A stretch of 64,000 nt of DNA, taken from contig OX421497.1 in NCBI GenBank assembly GCA_949126835.1, positions 20,908,409 through 20,972,408 of the forward strand, written 5' to 3'. Under the pieces are notes generated by a model. The model worked only from the letters and a program-made list of their open reading frames with translations, was not told the DNA's origin and searched no databases. The position numbers and the translations under genes are program-made. The stretch comes from Anisus vortex (Eukaryota > Mollusca > Gastropoda > Planorbidae). Below, in pieces: positions 22,976-34,223 of this stretch. Position 1 is the first letter of the stretch. Each line of letters starts with the position of its first letter.

Positions 22976-23224
22976 TTTTTTAAATTAAAAATGATACAAA
23001 TTTATTACAAAATTCTAGGCTACATTTGTCATGTGCCACTTACATAGCAGACATTTATAAACATGGTTTTACATTAATACAAATATATTAATTAAAATTA
23101 CGGACGCTACATTTGACATGTCCTTTTTGTGTTCATCTTGTTAGTTTGTAGATCTATGTATGAGTGGAAAGTGGAAACTAATGCAATTGTTAGCACGGCA
23201 AAGTGACCGACCAATAGTAAAAAA

Positions 23225-24200
23225 CTTCACCTTCGCTGTAGTCTAGCGAGCCATGGTGACTGGAATAACAAAAGAACATAAACACACCAACAAACATTCT
23301 GCAGAGAACGTTCAGAAACAGAAACCCAGTTTTTTGCCGCTCAGTAGGCCTACATCTAAATTAGGCGTCCTTCTGTTATTGAGTCCTGAAAGGACTATGA
23401 ACACCGTCCGAGAGTCGACTGCTTTAATTCAGCGCCCATGGTTGAGTCTTTTCCAAGTTCCAACCCTTGAAACCATGTTTGGATCAGCGTTAGCAGGCCA
23501 TGCACTCCGACATGGAAAGATATGAATAGGCAGGCTTTGTCTTACAGGGCGGTCGCTTGTTGGGTCGGCTTGCTCTGTTCGGATTCCCCTTAAACGAACG
23601 TACATTTGCTCGAGCCATCCATGGCTTGCCTCGTATTCCTGTAATGTGGGCTGACGGTGTGTTGGCCGAGCGGATTTTGTCTGACACGGGGATGTCATCC
23701 CCTCAAGGCCACCTTTGAAAGCAGCCGTTTTTACAGGACGTTTTGTATACCTTTCCGTACGTTGCATCCCCACCCCGGAGACGCCAGAAATCGGACAGTG
23801 GGTACCTCACAGGCCCTCTCAAATGGAAGAACAGAACAAGCCGATTAATCTCCAGACTTGCAGCTTGGGATACCACGCCTCTTTCCGTCACTTACAGAGA
23901 TGGGAGTGGAAGTATCTCGGCGACCGCTTGTCCCATGCATTAGCTCACTGGTCAGACTCGGGGAACCAAGTTAAAAGGTCTAAAAAAAAAAATAAAATCG
24001 GACGAGCCCGTCTTGTGTCCAGGGCGTAACGTTTAGGGTTGAGCTCAGCTCTGTCCGGACACGCTGCGGGAGCTCTGCCCCATGCGTTCGCCCGCTGGTG
24101 TATTCTTAATGGGAACGTATCGGCGGTTTACACACTTCGCCAGCTTTGGGGCTCATAGGTACAGAAGTGAAATTAGGCGCCAGAGACTGGCGTTCGTTAT
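23225..24200. other. GC-rich block of unknown nature
   Basis: Base composition rises sharply here compared with both flanks, and many short overlapping frames are open on both strands, none with a recognisable domain. The A-run at about 23980-23997 could be a former poly(A) tail, which would make the left part a retrocopy, but no source can be named. The block lies between the arms of the inverted repeat. Confidence 0.35.
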
Positions 24201-24299
24201 ATATACCATGTAAGCGATAGCTGGGATTGGCAATATAACTAAAGACATAAATAGGCCCTCTCTGAGACTATGTTTGAATTGCATTGAATGAAGTGTAAA

Positions 24300-24397
24300 C
24301 TTATTGTGTGAATCCAACATGGTTATTTTAAAATATTTCCTTCAGAAAAATAATTCGTGGCCCATGAAGTCCGAAATACTTAGCCTACCTTTCCTTT
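24300..24397. mobile_element. Decayed right end of a TAGGGATGTT-family hAT element
   Basis: GTGTGAATCCAACATG, an AAATATTTCC stretch and the terminal TTTTAACATCCCTA match the right half of the family; the CCGG motifs are largely lost. Confidence 0.5.
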
Positions 24398-24561
24398 TAA
24401 CATCCCTAATTCTGATATATAAACTAATATATTTTTGCTGACTGCGTTATAATAGGTGAAACATTAAAATTTGGTGATTAGGCTAAATATAGTAATTTTT
24501 TAGTTTTAATTTCTAATTGTCTGAAAAAAAAATGTATGAGATAGAAATGTATTAGTAGGCC

Positions 24562-24962
24562 TATAGTGGCGTAGCCAGATTGCAAGGTGTGGGTGGCAAA
24601 TAGTGCAAGGTAGGAGCGGTAGGGGCAAGGAAGCCAACTACCGTGTGTATAATCATATAATGTGTGTGTGGGGGGGGGAGGGGGGCAATAATGCAAGAAG
24701 GAATAGTGAGCATATGGTTAAAATAGCAGGTTAATTTACAACTGGTGCACAATTTCCCCCTAAGCTATTTAACAATTAACTTTGTACCAAAAGCTCATTA
24801 GTGAAACGTACAATCAGAAAGTATTCAATATTTCTATATGAAAAGAACAATAGTAAATAAAAAGGAAAGAAATATTGTTAAAATCCTCGGATTGGAAAAA
24901 AAATCGGGAGGGGCGATGGGGGGTAGTAAGCATGTTACACCCCTTTCGTGGCTACGCCTATG
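24562..24962 (+). mobile_element. 401-bp miniature element with AGTGGCGTAGCCA ends
   Basis: It runs from TATAGTGGCGTAGCCAGATTG to CGTGGCTACGCCTATG, imperfect inverted repeats. A truncated copy in opposite orientation is at 12683-13003. The target duplication is not clear. Confidence 0.65.
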
Positions 24963-25041
24963 AGAGTTCTATCTAGTCAATATGAAATATTTAAAACAAG
25001 TTTTAAAATGTATTACAATTAATTATAGTAAAGATCTAGAC

Positions 25042-25380
25042 CAGAGGTAGGGAACCTATGGCTCGCGAGACACATGTGGCTTTATTGATGGCTGCATCTG
25101 GCTCGCAGACAAATGTTCGATTATTAAAAAAACAATATTTAGACTCCTTTGATCTACATATTAACTGCATATCAATATTTCATTCTACAATTGAGCTAAA
25201 GTCTACTGAAGCTCAGCATCTAAAAGACAGAAAAATAGAACCCTGCATTCATTGTAGGCCCTAATTAAAAGGGAAATTTACTTGAATTTTTATTTTTAAA
25301 CATATTGTTTTGAATTAGGCCTACTTTTCAAAATATGAGGTGTCCATGGCTCTCTCAGTCAAAAAGGTTCCCGACCCATT
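25042..25380. mobile_element. 339-bp hAT miniature element with ATCTAGAC duplication
   Basis: It runs from CAGAGGTAGGGAACCTATGG to AAAAAGGTTCCCGACCCATT. The perfect 8-bp duplication ATCTAGAC is at 25034-25041 and 25381-25388; it fits the known hAT target preference nTCTAGAn. It is an inverted relative of 15710-16050. Confidence 0.9.
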
Positions 25381-25439
25381 ATCTAGACCTTTCCGTTTCA
25401 AATCTATTTTAAACATAAAAGCCAGCGTTTAATTTTTTT

Positions 25440-25597
25440 TTTACTTGTTATAGGGGGGGGGGGTGGTAACGAATTGTTGACGTAATTATATAGGGGGGGG
25501 GGGTCTCTGAAAGTTTGACAGTTGTTGACAAGGGGGAGGGGGGGGGGGGTGAAAAATCGCCAAAAAATTGTTGAGTAATTATTGGACGTCCCCTATA
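25440..25597. repeat. Miniature element with G-runs (GGACGTCCATTAATTACG family)
   Basis: It ends in ATTATTGGACGTCCCCTATA and holds several G-runs around TTGACAGTTGTTGACAAGG. It is a third copy of the family at 22853 and 11953. Confidence 0.6.
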
Positions 25598-25664
25598 GTG
25601 AAAATGTGGGTTTATCTGTCGGGGGAAGGGGCGGGCTGTTATTTGTGACGCCACAGTTTTTTTT

Positions 25665-26290
25665 AGTTGCTGTCTGGTCGGGACTTACTTCATGTTGAAG
25701 TTCACGCGTGTCTGCCCAGACCAGCGATCGGACGGCCAGTATTACATAATCTACGTATCCGTTATGTCTTCACTAGCGCCATTCCTTCTTCGTGTTTTAA
25801 CTGTATTTGGCTACAATGTAACTCATACACCTTGTTTTATTTTTTAAAAAAACACAATACTTCTTATATCTACTAGTGGGTCGAATTGACACATATAGCT
25901 TTTAATTGCATTGGTCAATTATTATTTAGAAATAGCTTTTTAAATTAATTTGATAATGATGGTGGCAAGAATAAAAATACTCTATTTATAACTAAGTTCC
26001 CAAAAATGCAAAAATATGAATACGTTTTAAAATTTTAATAACCAAAACATTAAGAACAATAAAGTATTTATAATTGAGCACTAGATATGTATAAGACTAT
26101 GGTACTGATATGTTTTCTTTTTTTTTTTTTTGTGAACTACCGTACGCAAATAGGGCACCTGGCACAAGTAGTAGATGTTTTCTTGTCTAACTTCACCTAG
26201 CGTACCAATGAAGAATCTCTATTGCCCTACTCATAGATAGTATGCAAGACTTTTACTGAGCAAAAAGTCGGGAAAACACACTGAACGCTT
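25665..26290 (+). repeat. Right arm of the large inverted repeat
   Basis: Homologous to the reverse complement of 21410-22365. Shared landmarks include GTTATGTCTTCACTAGCGCC, TCTACTAGTGGGTCGAATTG, TATAATTGAGCACTAGATAT and AGAATCTCTATTGCCCT. The arms are separated by about 3.3 kb. Confidence 0.75.
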
Positions 26291-26532
26291 TTTTTTTGTT
26301 TAACTAATGTTGTATGTAGGCTATACATAGATTTCTAGTTAAAAAGCTAAAAAAAAACTAAATAAAAAGAAATAAATATTAAGGTTAAAGTCATTATAAA
26401 TAACGATGAAATGGGAGTGAGGAAAACCAAGGGTGGGTGTAGGGCAAAGGTGTCCCGGTAGGCCTGTTGATGCCATGAGGTATTTTCCTTCCCTCTATAT
26501 CCAAACGTAGGCATTGCGCTCCGAATGCTGTT

Positions 26533-26706
26533 GTGTACACCAGCGTCAAACTGGCTCAACGGTCGTTTTTAGCACTAAAGAGAGTAAAGAATTACTTAAG
26601 ATCTAACACAGGAGTAAACAGGCTCAATTTACTCTCTGTAATACTCATAGAGTCAGAAATAATGCAGTCACTTGACTATGGTGACGTAATTCATTCTTTT
26701 GCACAG
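26533..26706 (+). pseudogene. Small LINE reverse-transcriptase thumb fragment
   Basis: The frame includes RSFLALKRVKNYLRSNTG, NRLNLLSVILIESEIM and SLDYGDVIHSFAQK. The sequence L-(D/E)-YGDV is common just after the palm domain in animal LINE reverse transcriptases. Only about 60 residues are left and no catalytic motif is present, so the family cannot be named. Confidence 0.5.
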
Positions 26707-26739
26707 AAGACAGTTCGTCGTATGATAATGATATGATTC

Positions 26740-27366
26740 TATAAATTTGATAGAATAACGTAACTATAGTTACATAGACTGTATTATTCTGATGTTTATT
26801 AAAGTCATTAAAGTCGATAAAAAATTATATGTTCTGTACTAGTGCATTTAATTTGCTACATTTCCAAAATAACTTTGAGATGGTGGGGGGGGGGGGGGGG
26901 AGGCCCTAAATGTCAAGTGCCTAGGTGCCCTGGGGTCTCTAAATCCGGGCTTGATGCTACTTCATTAGCTTCAACCAGAACTATATTGAACTCTCACTTC
27001 TAGCTGTAACCCAAAACTCTTCGTGTTTTTTTTCAGGTGACTATAATATACATAAACTACTCTCTGGAGACTCAAGTCCTTTTCTTGCAGTATCTTAAGT
27101 TATGTTTACTTGAAACAAAATGTTGTGCTATGCGACAAGTGCAACAATAAACTTGAAGTCTGAGATATTTTTAAGTAACCAAAGTGCTTCTACCTTCACA
27201 CTACTGCCACTAGATTTAATTAGTGTCTTCAGAACTCTCTTCCAAAGCATCACATTAACCAACCGTAAACAATTAAAAAAACTATTATTATTTTTTTAAG
27301 AATCAAAAGCTGATGTAAACAATTTAATTATAAATCAAATTAAATTACATTTCGAAAAAAAAAAAA
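26740..27366. other. Gene-free AT-rich stretch with a G-run
   Basis: A run of G at 26884-26902 is followed by CCCTAAATG...CTAAATCCGGGC, possibly the remains of a miniature transposon end. Nothing else is supported. 27367-27484 is a copy of the unclassified repeat also at 6797-6955. Confidence 0.4.
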
Positions 27367-27480
27367 AGGTCACAGAGACCATTTTTTATTATATCTTGGC
27401 TTTTCTGGGTTTTTTTTTTAGAGCTCAGCTTGGTATTACTATTCATACTGCAAAATCGACTTGAACGACGAATTTATGTT

Positions 27481-27922
27481 TTAACCAAGTCAATGTCTTC
27501 TAGTTTTGAGGAGAGAGACCATTGGATGCCTTGAGGCTTGCCCTGTGTGGTCTGTTAAAGTATCCAGTGAGTCTATTGCAAGAACAAAAAGGGTGGGTGA
27601 TAGGGAGTATCCCTGTTTCATTCCCGTCTTTACATAAAAGGGTTCTGAGAGTTCATTGTTGTGAATCACTCTGCATTCAAAGTTTTCGTAAAGGGATTGC
27701 ATGGTCTTTACCAGTTTCTGTGGGATGCCATAGTGTCTTACAATTTTCCACAATGAGTCTCTGTGTAGGCTGTCAAATGCCTTTTCGAAATCTATAAACA
27801 CTGTGTAGAGAGGGCTATTCCATTCTAAGATTCTTGTGTCTGCTCTAGGCCTAGGATCTGCCGCAGAACGAATATGTGGTCTATACATGACCTTCCTTTA
27901 CGAAAACCGGCTTGCTCTTGGC
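27481..27922 (-). pseudogene. LINE reverse-transcriptase fragment, minus strand
   Basis: The minus strand reads EQAGFRKGRSCIDHIFVLRQ (from about 27922, then a frameshift near 27850), PLYTVFIDFEKAFDSLHR (motif A), SLWKIVRHYGIPQKLV, FECRVIHNNELSEPF and KTGMKQGYSLSPTLFVLAID (motif B). It breaks off before motif C. This is RT fingers and palm of a CR1/RTE-like LINE different from the other fragments in this window. The endonuclease and C-terminus are missing. Confidence 0.85.
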
Positions 27923-27929
27923 GTAATAC

Positions 27930-28220
27930 TCAGACTTACTGTACCTTATAAAATTTAAGTTATTGACTATTGACTTAGAGAGGACTATTGATTATGAATT
28001 ATCGGCTCATGCTTATTACATTACTCAGTAGCCTTCATATTGAAATATTGGTACGAAATTTTAATTGCCTTAACTCTGTAATGTACATCACAGAATAAAT
28101 ATAGAACAGAATGCGCAATCGCATTTTTTTAGTTTCCGGAAGTAATACCGACGCCATATTGTTTACACTCAGCGGACCTGGTTACACTCTATATTTATGC
28201 TTATTTACAAAGTCTTTTTC
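27930..28220. other. Gene-free spacer
   Basis: AT-rich; no supported feature. Confidence 0.35.
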
Positions 28221-28224
28221 TTAA

Positions 28225-28673
28225 AGACCAAGTGAAGAGGTTTTTCTCAAAGGAACGAGATTTGAAATAGCCTCATACGGCAGTGACGTATCACAAGGGA
28301 AATAAATAAATAAAAATAGACGCTATAAATCTATATTTAACCATTTTGTTAAAAATAAGAACCGGGAAAAGATTCAAAACATGTGGCAATAGATTCAAAA
28401 CACGTGACAATATTCATTTTTCCTAGTCGGAATCCTTTATGTTACGTCACTTTCCTATATTGCCGGAAATAAAAACATCTCAAATGGCTACGAGATTTGG
28501 AGTAATCTTCCGAAAAACACACACATTTAAGTGCAAATATTGAACTAATTACTTAAAATGTATCTTTGATATTTTGTATAAATGTTTTTTTTAACATTCA
28601 GATACTGAATACACTATTTATTATCAAAATCTAATGTTAACTAAATTTTGATAAAAAGCTCTTCACTTGGTCT
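28225..28673. mobile_element. 449-bp miniature element flanked by TTAA
   Basis: The ends AGACCAAGTGAAGAG and CTCTTCACTTGGTCT are 15-bp perfect inverted repeats. Both are flanked by TTAA (28221-28224 and 28674-28677). A TTAA duplication is typical of piggyBac and Kolobok elements; termini reading TTAAAG favour Kolobok, tentatively. No coding capacity. Confidence 0.8.
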
Positions 28674-28710
28674 TTAAAAAAAACATAACTTGTTTGGCAT
28701 CACTAGTGAA

Positions 28711-28795
28711 GCCGGCTGGTCCAGCGGTTAGTTCACCGGACTGTCAACCAAAAACCAACGGACAGGTCGCGGGTACTAGATTCGCTATTATAGTA
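28711..28795 (+). repeat. tRNA-like sequence, probable SINE head
   Basis: GCCGGCTGGTCCAGCGGTTAG is a box A-like D arm, CTGTCAA could be an anticodon loop (GTC), and GGGTACTAGATTC is a degenerate box B. There is extra sequence between the two boxes. It is not a functional tRNA gene in my reading. Confidence 0.4.
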
Positions 28796-28799
28796 AAAT

Positions 28800-29504
28800 C
28801 AAACTAATTCCTACTCAGAATTACGATTATTGATGATTACAAATTGTTAGTTTTTTGTCACTTTATTACTATTGTAATATGACTTCCGGTTATAGATAGA
28901 CAAAAATGGCTTCTTTTTTTCCTTGATGAAAATTTATGAGAAAGCGATACGCTTTTACGTTGTGTTATTTATTATGTAGAAGTGGATATAGTTTTTATAA
29001 TATCAAATCTAACCAAAAGAAAACAACCGTAAAGAAAGTTTTCCATAAAAAATATTTAGAATTTACGTTAATTTTAAACAAAGTGTATATATTGTATCGC
29101 ATAAATGAAAGGCCTATGGTTAATATTGGAAACGATTGTTTTGTCGTCCTCTCGTGAACACAATAGCATTTACGGAGTGACATTTATATTTGATAACATT
29201 AAAACAAAATGGCATTATACGGCCTTTATATTTAGAGGGTGGTTCAATGCGCTCACCGAAAATTACGATCCTGCTTGGCGAGAATTTCCGAAATTCTAAA
29301 AGTTGAATGCCTTCTTGGACGTTCTGATTTGTACGTTATATTGAATGGGTTAACCATTATATTTTTCAGGCCTTTTTGTCGGCACCTGCCGGTGCAAGGC
29401 CACTTCAAGTCATAACAAGAATCCATACCCATAGAAAAAGAGATGTATGGTAATGGATATATGATATTGAATGTTCGCTGGTGACATTAAATGTTCATGT
29501 TTAT
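28800..29504. other. Gene-free stretch
   Basis: Short frames around 28936-29299 have no recognisable motif and overlap on both strands. I do not call a gene. Confidence 0.35.
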
Positions 29505-30494
29505 CATTGGCAGTCTTAGATTCGAACTTGGGGTTCAATCGCACATGCGAAAATATCTACGTTTACATCGTAAGCAATTATATGTAAATGTAGAGAAATG
29601 CTGTTGTCCTACTGTTGACGCACCCTAGCATTTGCCTAGCATTTGCCTAGCATTTGCCTAGCATTTGCCTAGCATTTGCCTAGCATTACAATTCTTACCC
29701 AATGGGCATAACACGTCGTATCGTCAAGGAAAAACGTGGAAATAACCGTTTTACCCCGGCAATATAACGTGGTGTGCCTGTTGGGTTAAGCGGTTAATAG
29801 CTAGGAATCAAGACTACTACTGAAAATGTATGTTTGTGTTTACCATGCGAGAATGCCTTCATTGGCAGTCTTAGATTCGAACTTGGGGTTCAATCGCACA
29901 TGCGAAAATATCTACGTTTACATCGTAAGCAATTATATGTAAATGTAGAGAAATGCTGTTGTCCTACTGTCGACGCACCCTAGCATTTGCCTAGCATTTG
30001 CCTAGCATTACACTTATTACCCAATGGGCACAACACGTCGTATCGTCAAGGAAAAACGTGAAAATAACCGTTTTAAAACGGCAATATAACGTGGTGTGCC
30101 TGTTGGGTTAAGCGGTTAATAGCTAGGAATCAAGACTGCTACTGAAAATGTATGTTTGTGTTTACCATGCGAGAATGCCTTCATTGGCAGTCTTAGATTC
30201 GAACTTGGGGTTCAATCGCACATGCGAAAATATCTACGTTTACATCGTAAGCATTATATGTAAATGTAGAGAAATGCTGTTGTCCTACTGTTGACGCACC
30301 CTAGCATTTGCCTAGCATTTGCCTAGCATTACACTTATTACCCAATGGGCACAACACGTCGTATCATCAAGGAAAAACGTGGAAATAACCGTTTTACCCC
30401 GGCAATATAACGTGGTGTGCCTGTTGGGTTAAGTGGTTAATAGCTAGGAATTAAGACTGCTACTGAAAATGTATGTTTGTGTTAACCATGCGAG
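29505..30494. repeat. Three tandem copies of a 313-355 bp unit with an internal 11-bp VNTR
   Basis: Copies start at CATTGGCAGTCTTAG: about 29505, 29860 and 30182. Each holds CGAACTTGGGGTTCAATCGC, ATGTAAATGTAGAGAAATGC, a TAGCATTTGCC array, GGCAATATAACGTGGTGTGC and GGTTAAGCGGTTAATAGC. The TAGCATTTGCC motif is repeated about six times in copy 1 but only two or three times in copies 2 and 3, which explains most of the length difference. Confidence 0.9.
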
Positions 30495-30499
30495 AAGTC

Positions 30500-31204
30500 T
30501 TAGACTTTGGGGAATATTTAGTCATTAAAAAAATTATTTAAAATAATTTACTAAATTTAATGAGGAGTTCCTTCCCTTTGGCTAGTACTTTGAAGGGTCT
30601 TTTTGGAAACTAGGTTAGTAGCTAATACTAATGAGATATAAAAAATAATTTATTTTGTCTAACTACGTTATAATAGGTGAAACGTTAAAATTACGAAGTG
30701 GCTATTCAGACCCGATAGACTTAGTAATAAATAGTTAGTATCGGTTAGTTTATATAGGTTAGGTATGACTTGTAGTATTTTTTAAAATAGTTATTATTTA
30801 GTATCGGTTAGGTCAGGGCCGGCGGAAGGCGGGTACAATGCGTGACCATCACGCAGGCGCTAAGCGGCTAATGCTCGGGAAGGCGGCAGAATTTCCCGCT
30901 GCTTTTGTTTATTTTACACATTTTAGTCTGATAAATCTTAAAAGAAAGTTCATTTAGTTTCAGTCTTTCAAGTGCTATTGTTTTTTGTTTATATTGGTTT
31001 TTTTTTTAATTCTGCTTAGTGCTGACATTTTTACTTTTTATAATAATAATAGAATAATAATAGAATTAAAAGTGAGATAATATAATTCGATATGTAAATA
31101 GGGGTAACATAGAGTTACAGACTTCTGACTACAGTATATTTTTCTGCTAAGGGGCAAATATCACAGAAAGCGGAAATATTTTATATTATTATGTAGTGAG
31201 ATTA
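30500..31204. other. AT-rich stretch with a GC-rich motif
   Basis: 30805-30905 contains TCAGGGCCGGCGGAAGGCGG, resembling a hAT terminus, but no partner end was found. Otherwise no feature. Confidence 0.35.
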
Positions 31205-31212
31205 TATAAATA

Positions 31213-31621
31213 GGTCCGGATTTACCTATAGGCGCTAATTAGGCTATAGCCTAGGGCGGCAAAATTTGAGGGGCGGCAAATTTCAGTTAAGTCAATCTTT
31301 TAAAATACGGACGACTTAAGACTATATAATCATTCGTTTCTACATTAACATCTGAATTCGTGTGTCCTCGGTAACCTGTGATTCACGATATCAGGGTGTC
31401 AGGGTGAGATAATTCCTTCTATTTAACCCTCTTCTGCCTCGTGATGTAACTTCATCAATACTTAATTTTTTATTTACATGTTGTTTCTCCAAGATTATAA
31501 TTAGAAGTAATCATAATATTAATGGAAGGGGCCGGAGCAGCCGAAGGGCACACTTTTATAGAACAAAGACATCTTGTCTTGGAGAAACTAAATAAATATA
31601 TTAAAATTGTAAATCCGGCCC
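31213..31621. mobile_element. 409-bp hAT miniature element, TATAAATA duplication
   Basis: It runs from GGTCCGGATTTAC to GTAAATCCGGCCC, 13-bp inverted repeats with one mismatch. The perfect 8-bp duplication TATAAATA is at 31205-31212 and 31622-31629. The interior includes GGCGCTAATTAGGCTATAGC, as in non-autonomous hAT elements. Because the flanking DNA is AT-rich, part of the duplication match could be chance. Confidence 0.75.
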
Positions 31622-31675
31622 TATAAATATTATTATATATTTTAGAATTATATATAATATATTTTTTAACAAATA

Positions 31676-31957
31676 ATGGAAAAAAGAAAACTTTCTGCCT
31701 AGGAATATAAACAAAAACGACAGCGAAAAGAGAAGCAAACGAAAAAAAATCAGAAATCATTGGAAAATTATTTGTTCAAGCTTCATTGTCAGCAATCGGC
31801 CAACGAAAAAAAAATAGACATTGTTCAAAATATGGAATTGAATTCTGAAAGTTTAATCGAAACGATTAATTCGGTTGTACCAGAATCTGAAAGCGTTGTG
31901 AAGTTAAATGACTCTGTTGACGTTTTAGAAAAACAACAACATGGAAATTTACAATAA
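31676..31957 (+). pseudogene. Remnant of a hAT transposase or ZMYM1-like N-terminus
   Basis: The frame opens MEKRKLSA, has one in-frame stop (TAG at 31700-31702), then continues EYKQKRQRKEKQTKK and a SLENYLFK segment, ending at 31957. A KRKLSG-x2-(Y/N)-RK-x-R start followed by a lysine-rich stretch is characteristic of hAT-type transposases and ZMYM1-like proteins derived from them. No zinc finger (BED or TTF) or catalytic domain follows, so only a first segment survives. It starts 55 bp after the hAT element at 31213-31621, and the two may be parts of one decayed element. Confidence 0.5.
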
Positions 31958-31959
31958 GA

Positions 31960-33080
31960 TTTCTATATAGCGAACAGAATCCTTAGAAAAATATCATTTT
32001 TATTCAAAATCTTAACCAAAAACTATGACCTAGTTCTTAAATTTTAGCATAGCTTCAATATTTAACACTCTAAACATGAAAGTTAAAAAATAAATACATT
32101 GAAAAAAAAGACTATTTAAAATTGGCAACTAATCATGCCTCTAGCTACTGTCCCATAAGCCCATAAGTGGGACGTTTTGCACTGGGGCATTCCTTGCTAA
32201 TGTCCCCTTTTGTGGGACGCTTGTTGGACACCTGATAAAACGAAAACTTTATTTTTTTATGATTTCATTTGTTATAATTAATAGATAAATTATGAAATTA
32301 CACACTTCATGTGGTTTTATATTTAAAAAAAAAATTTAAACATATTTCATAAATGTGTACTTACTTTTGACGATGTTTATTTTTTTATCATTTTTTTTTT
32401 TAAATCAGTGTCACAAAAGAGCTTGTTTGTCAAAAGGATAGCAAGCACATTGTCACACAAAATGTGAGCAAGAAAGCAGAACAGAATCAGAAAGTTGTCA
32501 ACAAATACTGGAAATCGTGCAGGCTGGTGATGGGGATAATATAAGTATAGGACGAATGAGGTGGAGCGTTTTTGTGGTTTATGACTCTGGATATTCTCCT
32601 GGCCCAGCTTCCTGGGATCCTTATAATGGACACCACTTCTAGGTTAAATAAAAACAATTACTCCCTAATGAATATTCTAGCTAAGGACAGTCATTGACAA
32701 GGTAGCCAGATTTATTTGTCAGTCCTTTCTGGCACCAGAAGACTCATTCTATCTTCTTGTCTATGATTTATTTAATTTGCTAGCACTTTTAATTCCAGCC
32801 TCACTAAGACAACTGTCATTGTGCAATATGTAGCTCTAATATATATTTGTATAATAAATTCACATAAAATGACATTGTCCTGCAGCGTCTAATTAGTAAT
32901 TATCAACATTTCTATGGAGAGCTTAAGTTATACGAATTTAGAACAATATAAAATGGCGAAAAATTAATATTACACTATAGACAGTTTTAAAATTATATCA
33001 ACATTAACATTAATGTGAATGCTAATAAAAATTTATCAATAGTTTAACTTTATAAGTTCCTCCTGTCTTAATGTTGTTTA
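31960..33080. other. Gene-free AT-rich stretch
   Basis: A short inverted motif (GGGACGTTTTGC...TGTGGGACGCTT, 32168-32222) is the only structure seen; no gene is supported. Confidence 0.4.
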
Positions 33081-33109
33081 TTGTATATGTTGTTGTTAAT
33101 TGTTTGCAA

Positions 33110-33450
33110 AGTATTGGGGATGATGGTTGCGTTGTTGTTGCTGGCGTTGTATTGGGGCTTATGGTTGTGTTGTTGTTGCTGGTGCTGTATTGGGGATGAT
33201 GATTGTGTTGTTGTTTGCTGGTGCTGTATTGGGGATGATGGTTGTGTTGTTGTTGCTGGTGCTGTATTGGGGATGATGGTTGTGTTGTTGTTGCTGGTGC
33301 TGTATTGGGGATGATGGTTGTGTTGCTGGTGCTGTATTGGGGATGATGGTTGTGTTGTTGTTGCTGGTGCTGTATTGGGGATGATGGTTGTGTTGTTGTT
33401 GCTGGTGCTGTATTGGGGATGATGGTTGTGTTGTTGTTTCTGGTGCTGTA
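33110..33450. repeat. GT-rich minisatellite, GCTGTATTGGGGATGATGGT units
   Basis: About nine units of 27-40 bp combine GCTGGTGCTGTATTGGGGAT with a variable number of TTGTTG blocks. The open frames on both strands (glycine/cysteine-rich forward, asparagine/threonine-rich reverse) are by-products of the repeat. Confidence 0.9.
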
Positions 33451-34223
33451 TAGAGGGAATTCCCGAATTTGGTATTACAGAGAAGGGGCGCGAGGGTCTT
33501 CCACAATGACGTTACGTAGTATTTTGTTTGGAATTTCTATACTAATTGTAAAATCAAAAACTATAATAAGACTAGAAAAAGCCCGAGGGGAAACCACGAA
33601 GGTAAAGAATTTTGTTTGAAGTGTTTATATAATATTATTTGGTATGCTTTTTCAAAGGTCGGGAAACAGGAGCTGGAAGTAAAGTAGCGCTAAGACATGG
33701 TTTTAAATTTAAGAAGTGACGATTCTAATTGGTGATATTTAAATTGTTATAAAATTACTGAGATAAATAAAACACAAACATAGTTTGCTTTAACTGTCTT
33801 TTTTTCAGTGTACTAAATTCAGATGAAACTTTTTTCTTAAAAGCAATATTGAGTGTAATATCTTGTTCACCATGAGTAGGGCCTAGTTGTCTGTTGAGTG
33901 TTTATTTTCGACCTTAAAAAGCGATAAAAGTTGACCTTTGATGAAAACTTCGACATGATCGAATATCTGTTATTAAAATTGGTTAATAGCTATAAAAAAA
34001 GCCAGAATTATTGGCGATTGTTGACGTCATAGATACTAGGGTAATGTTGAGGAACCAAGTTGATAAATTTGGATTTAAAGGCTTTTAGCTATTGCATTCT
34101 GTGAATATTTCTGAAGTGTTCAAATTTCGATGTACCGGTATTGCCCTTGCAGAGATAATCTATGGATTGAGATTTCTCAAAAGCATAATGATTACATCAT
34201 CATTATTGCTGTTTCTAACAATT

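Noticed and set aside
23253..24029. Coding genes in the GC-rich block
   Set aside because: Frames overlap on both strands, none exceeds 114 codons and none shows a domain.
28711..28795. Functional aspartate tRNA gene
   Set aside because: Box B is degenerate and the spacing between arms is wrong.
30805..30905. Further hAT element starting AGGGCCGGCGG
   Set aside because: Only one possible end is present and no duplication could be paired with it.
33159..33506. Asparagine/threonine-rich or cysteine-rich protein frames
   Set aside because: They follow from the GT-rich minisatellite; no start context or conserved domain.
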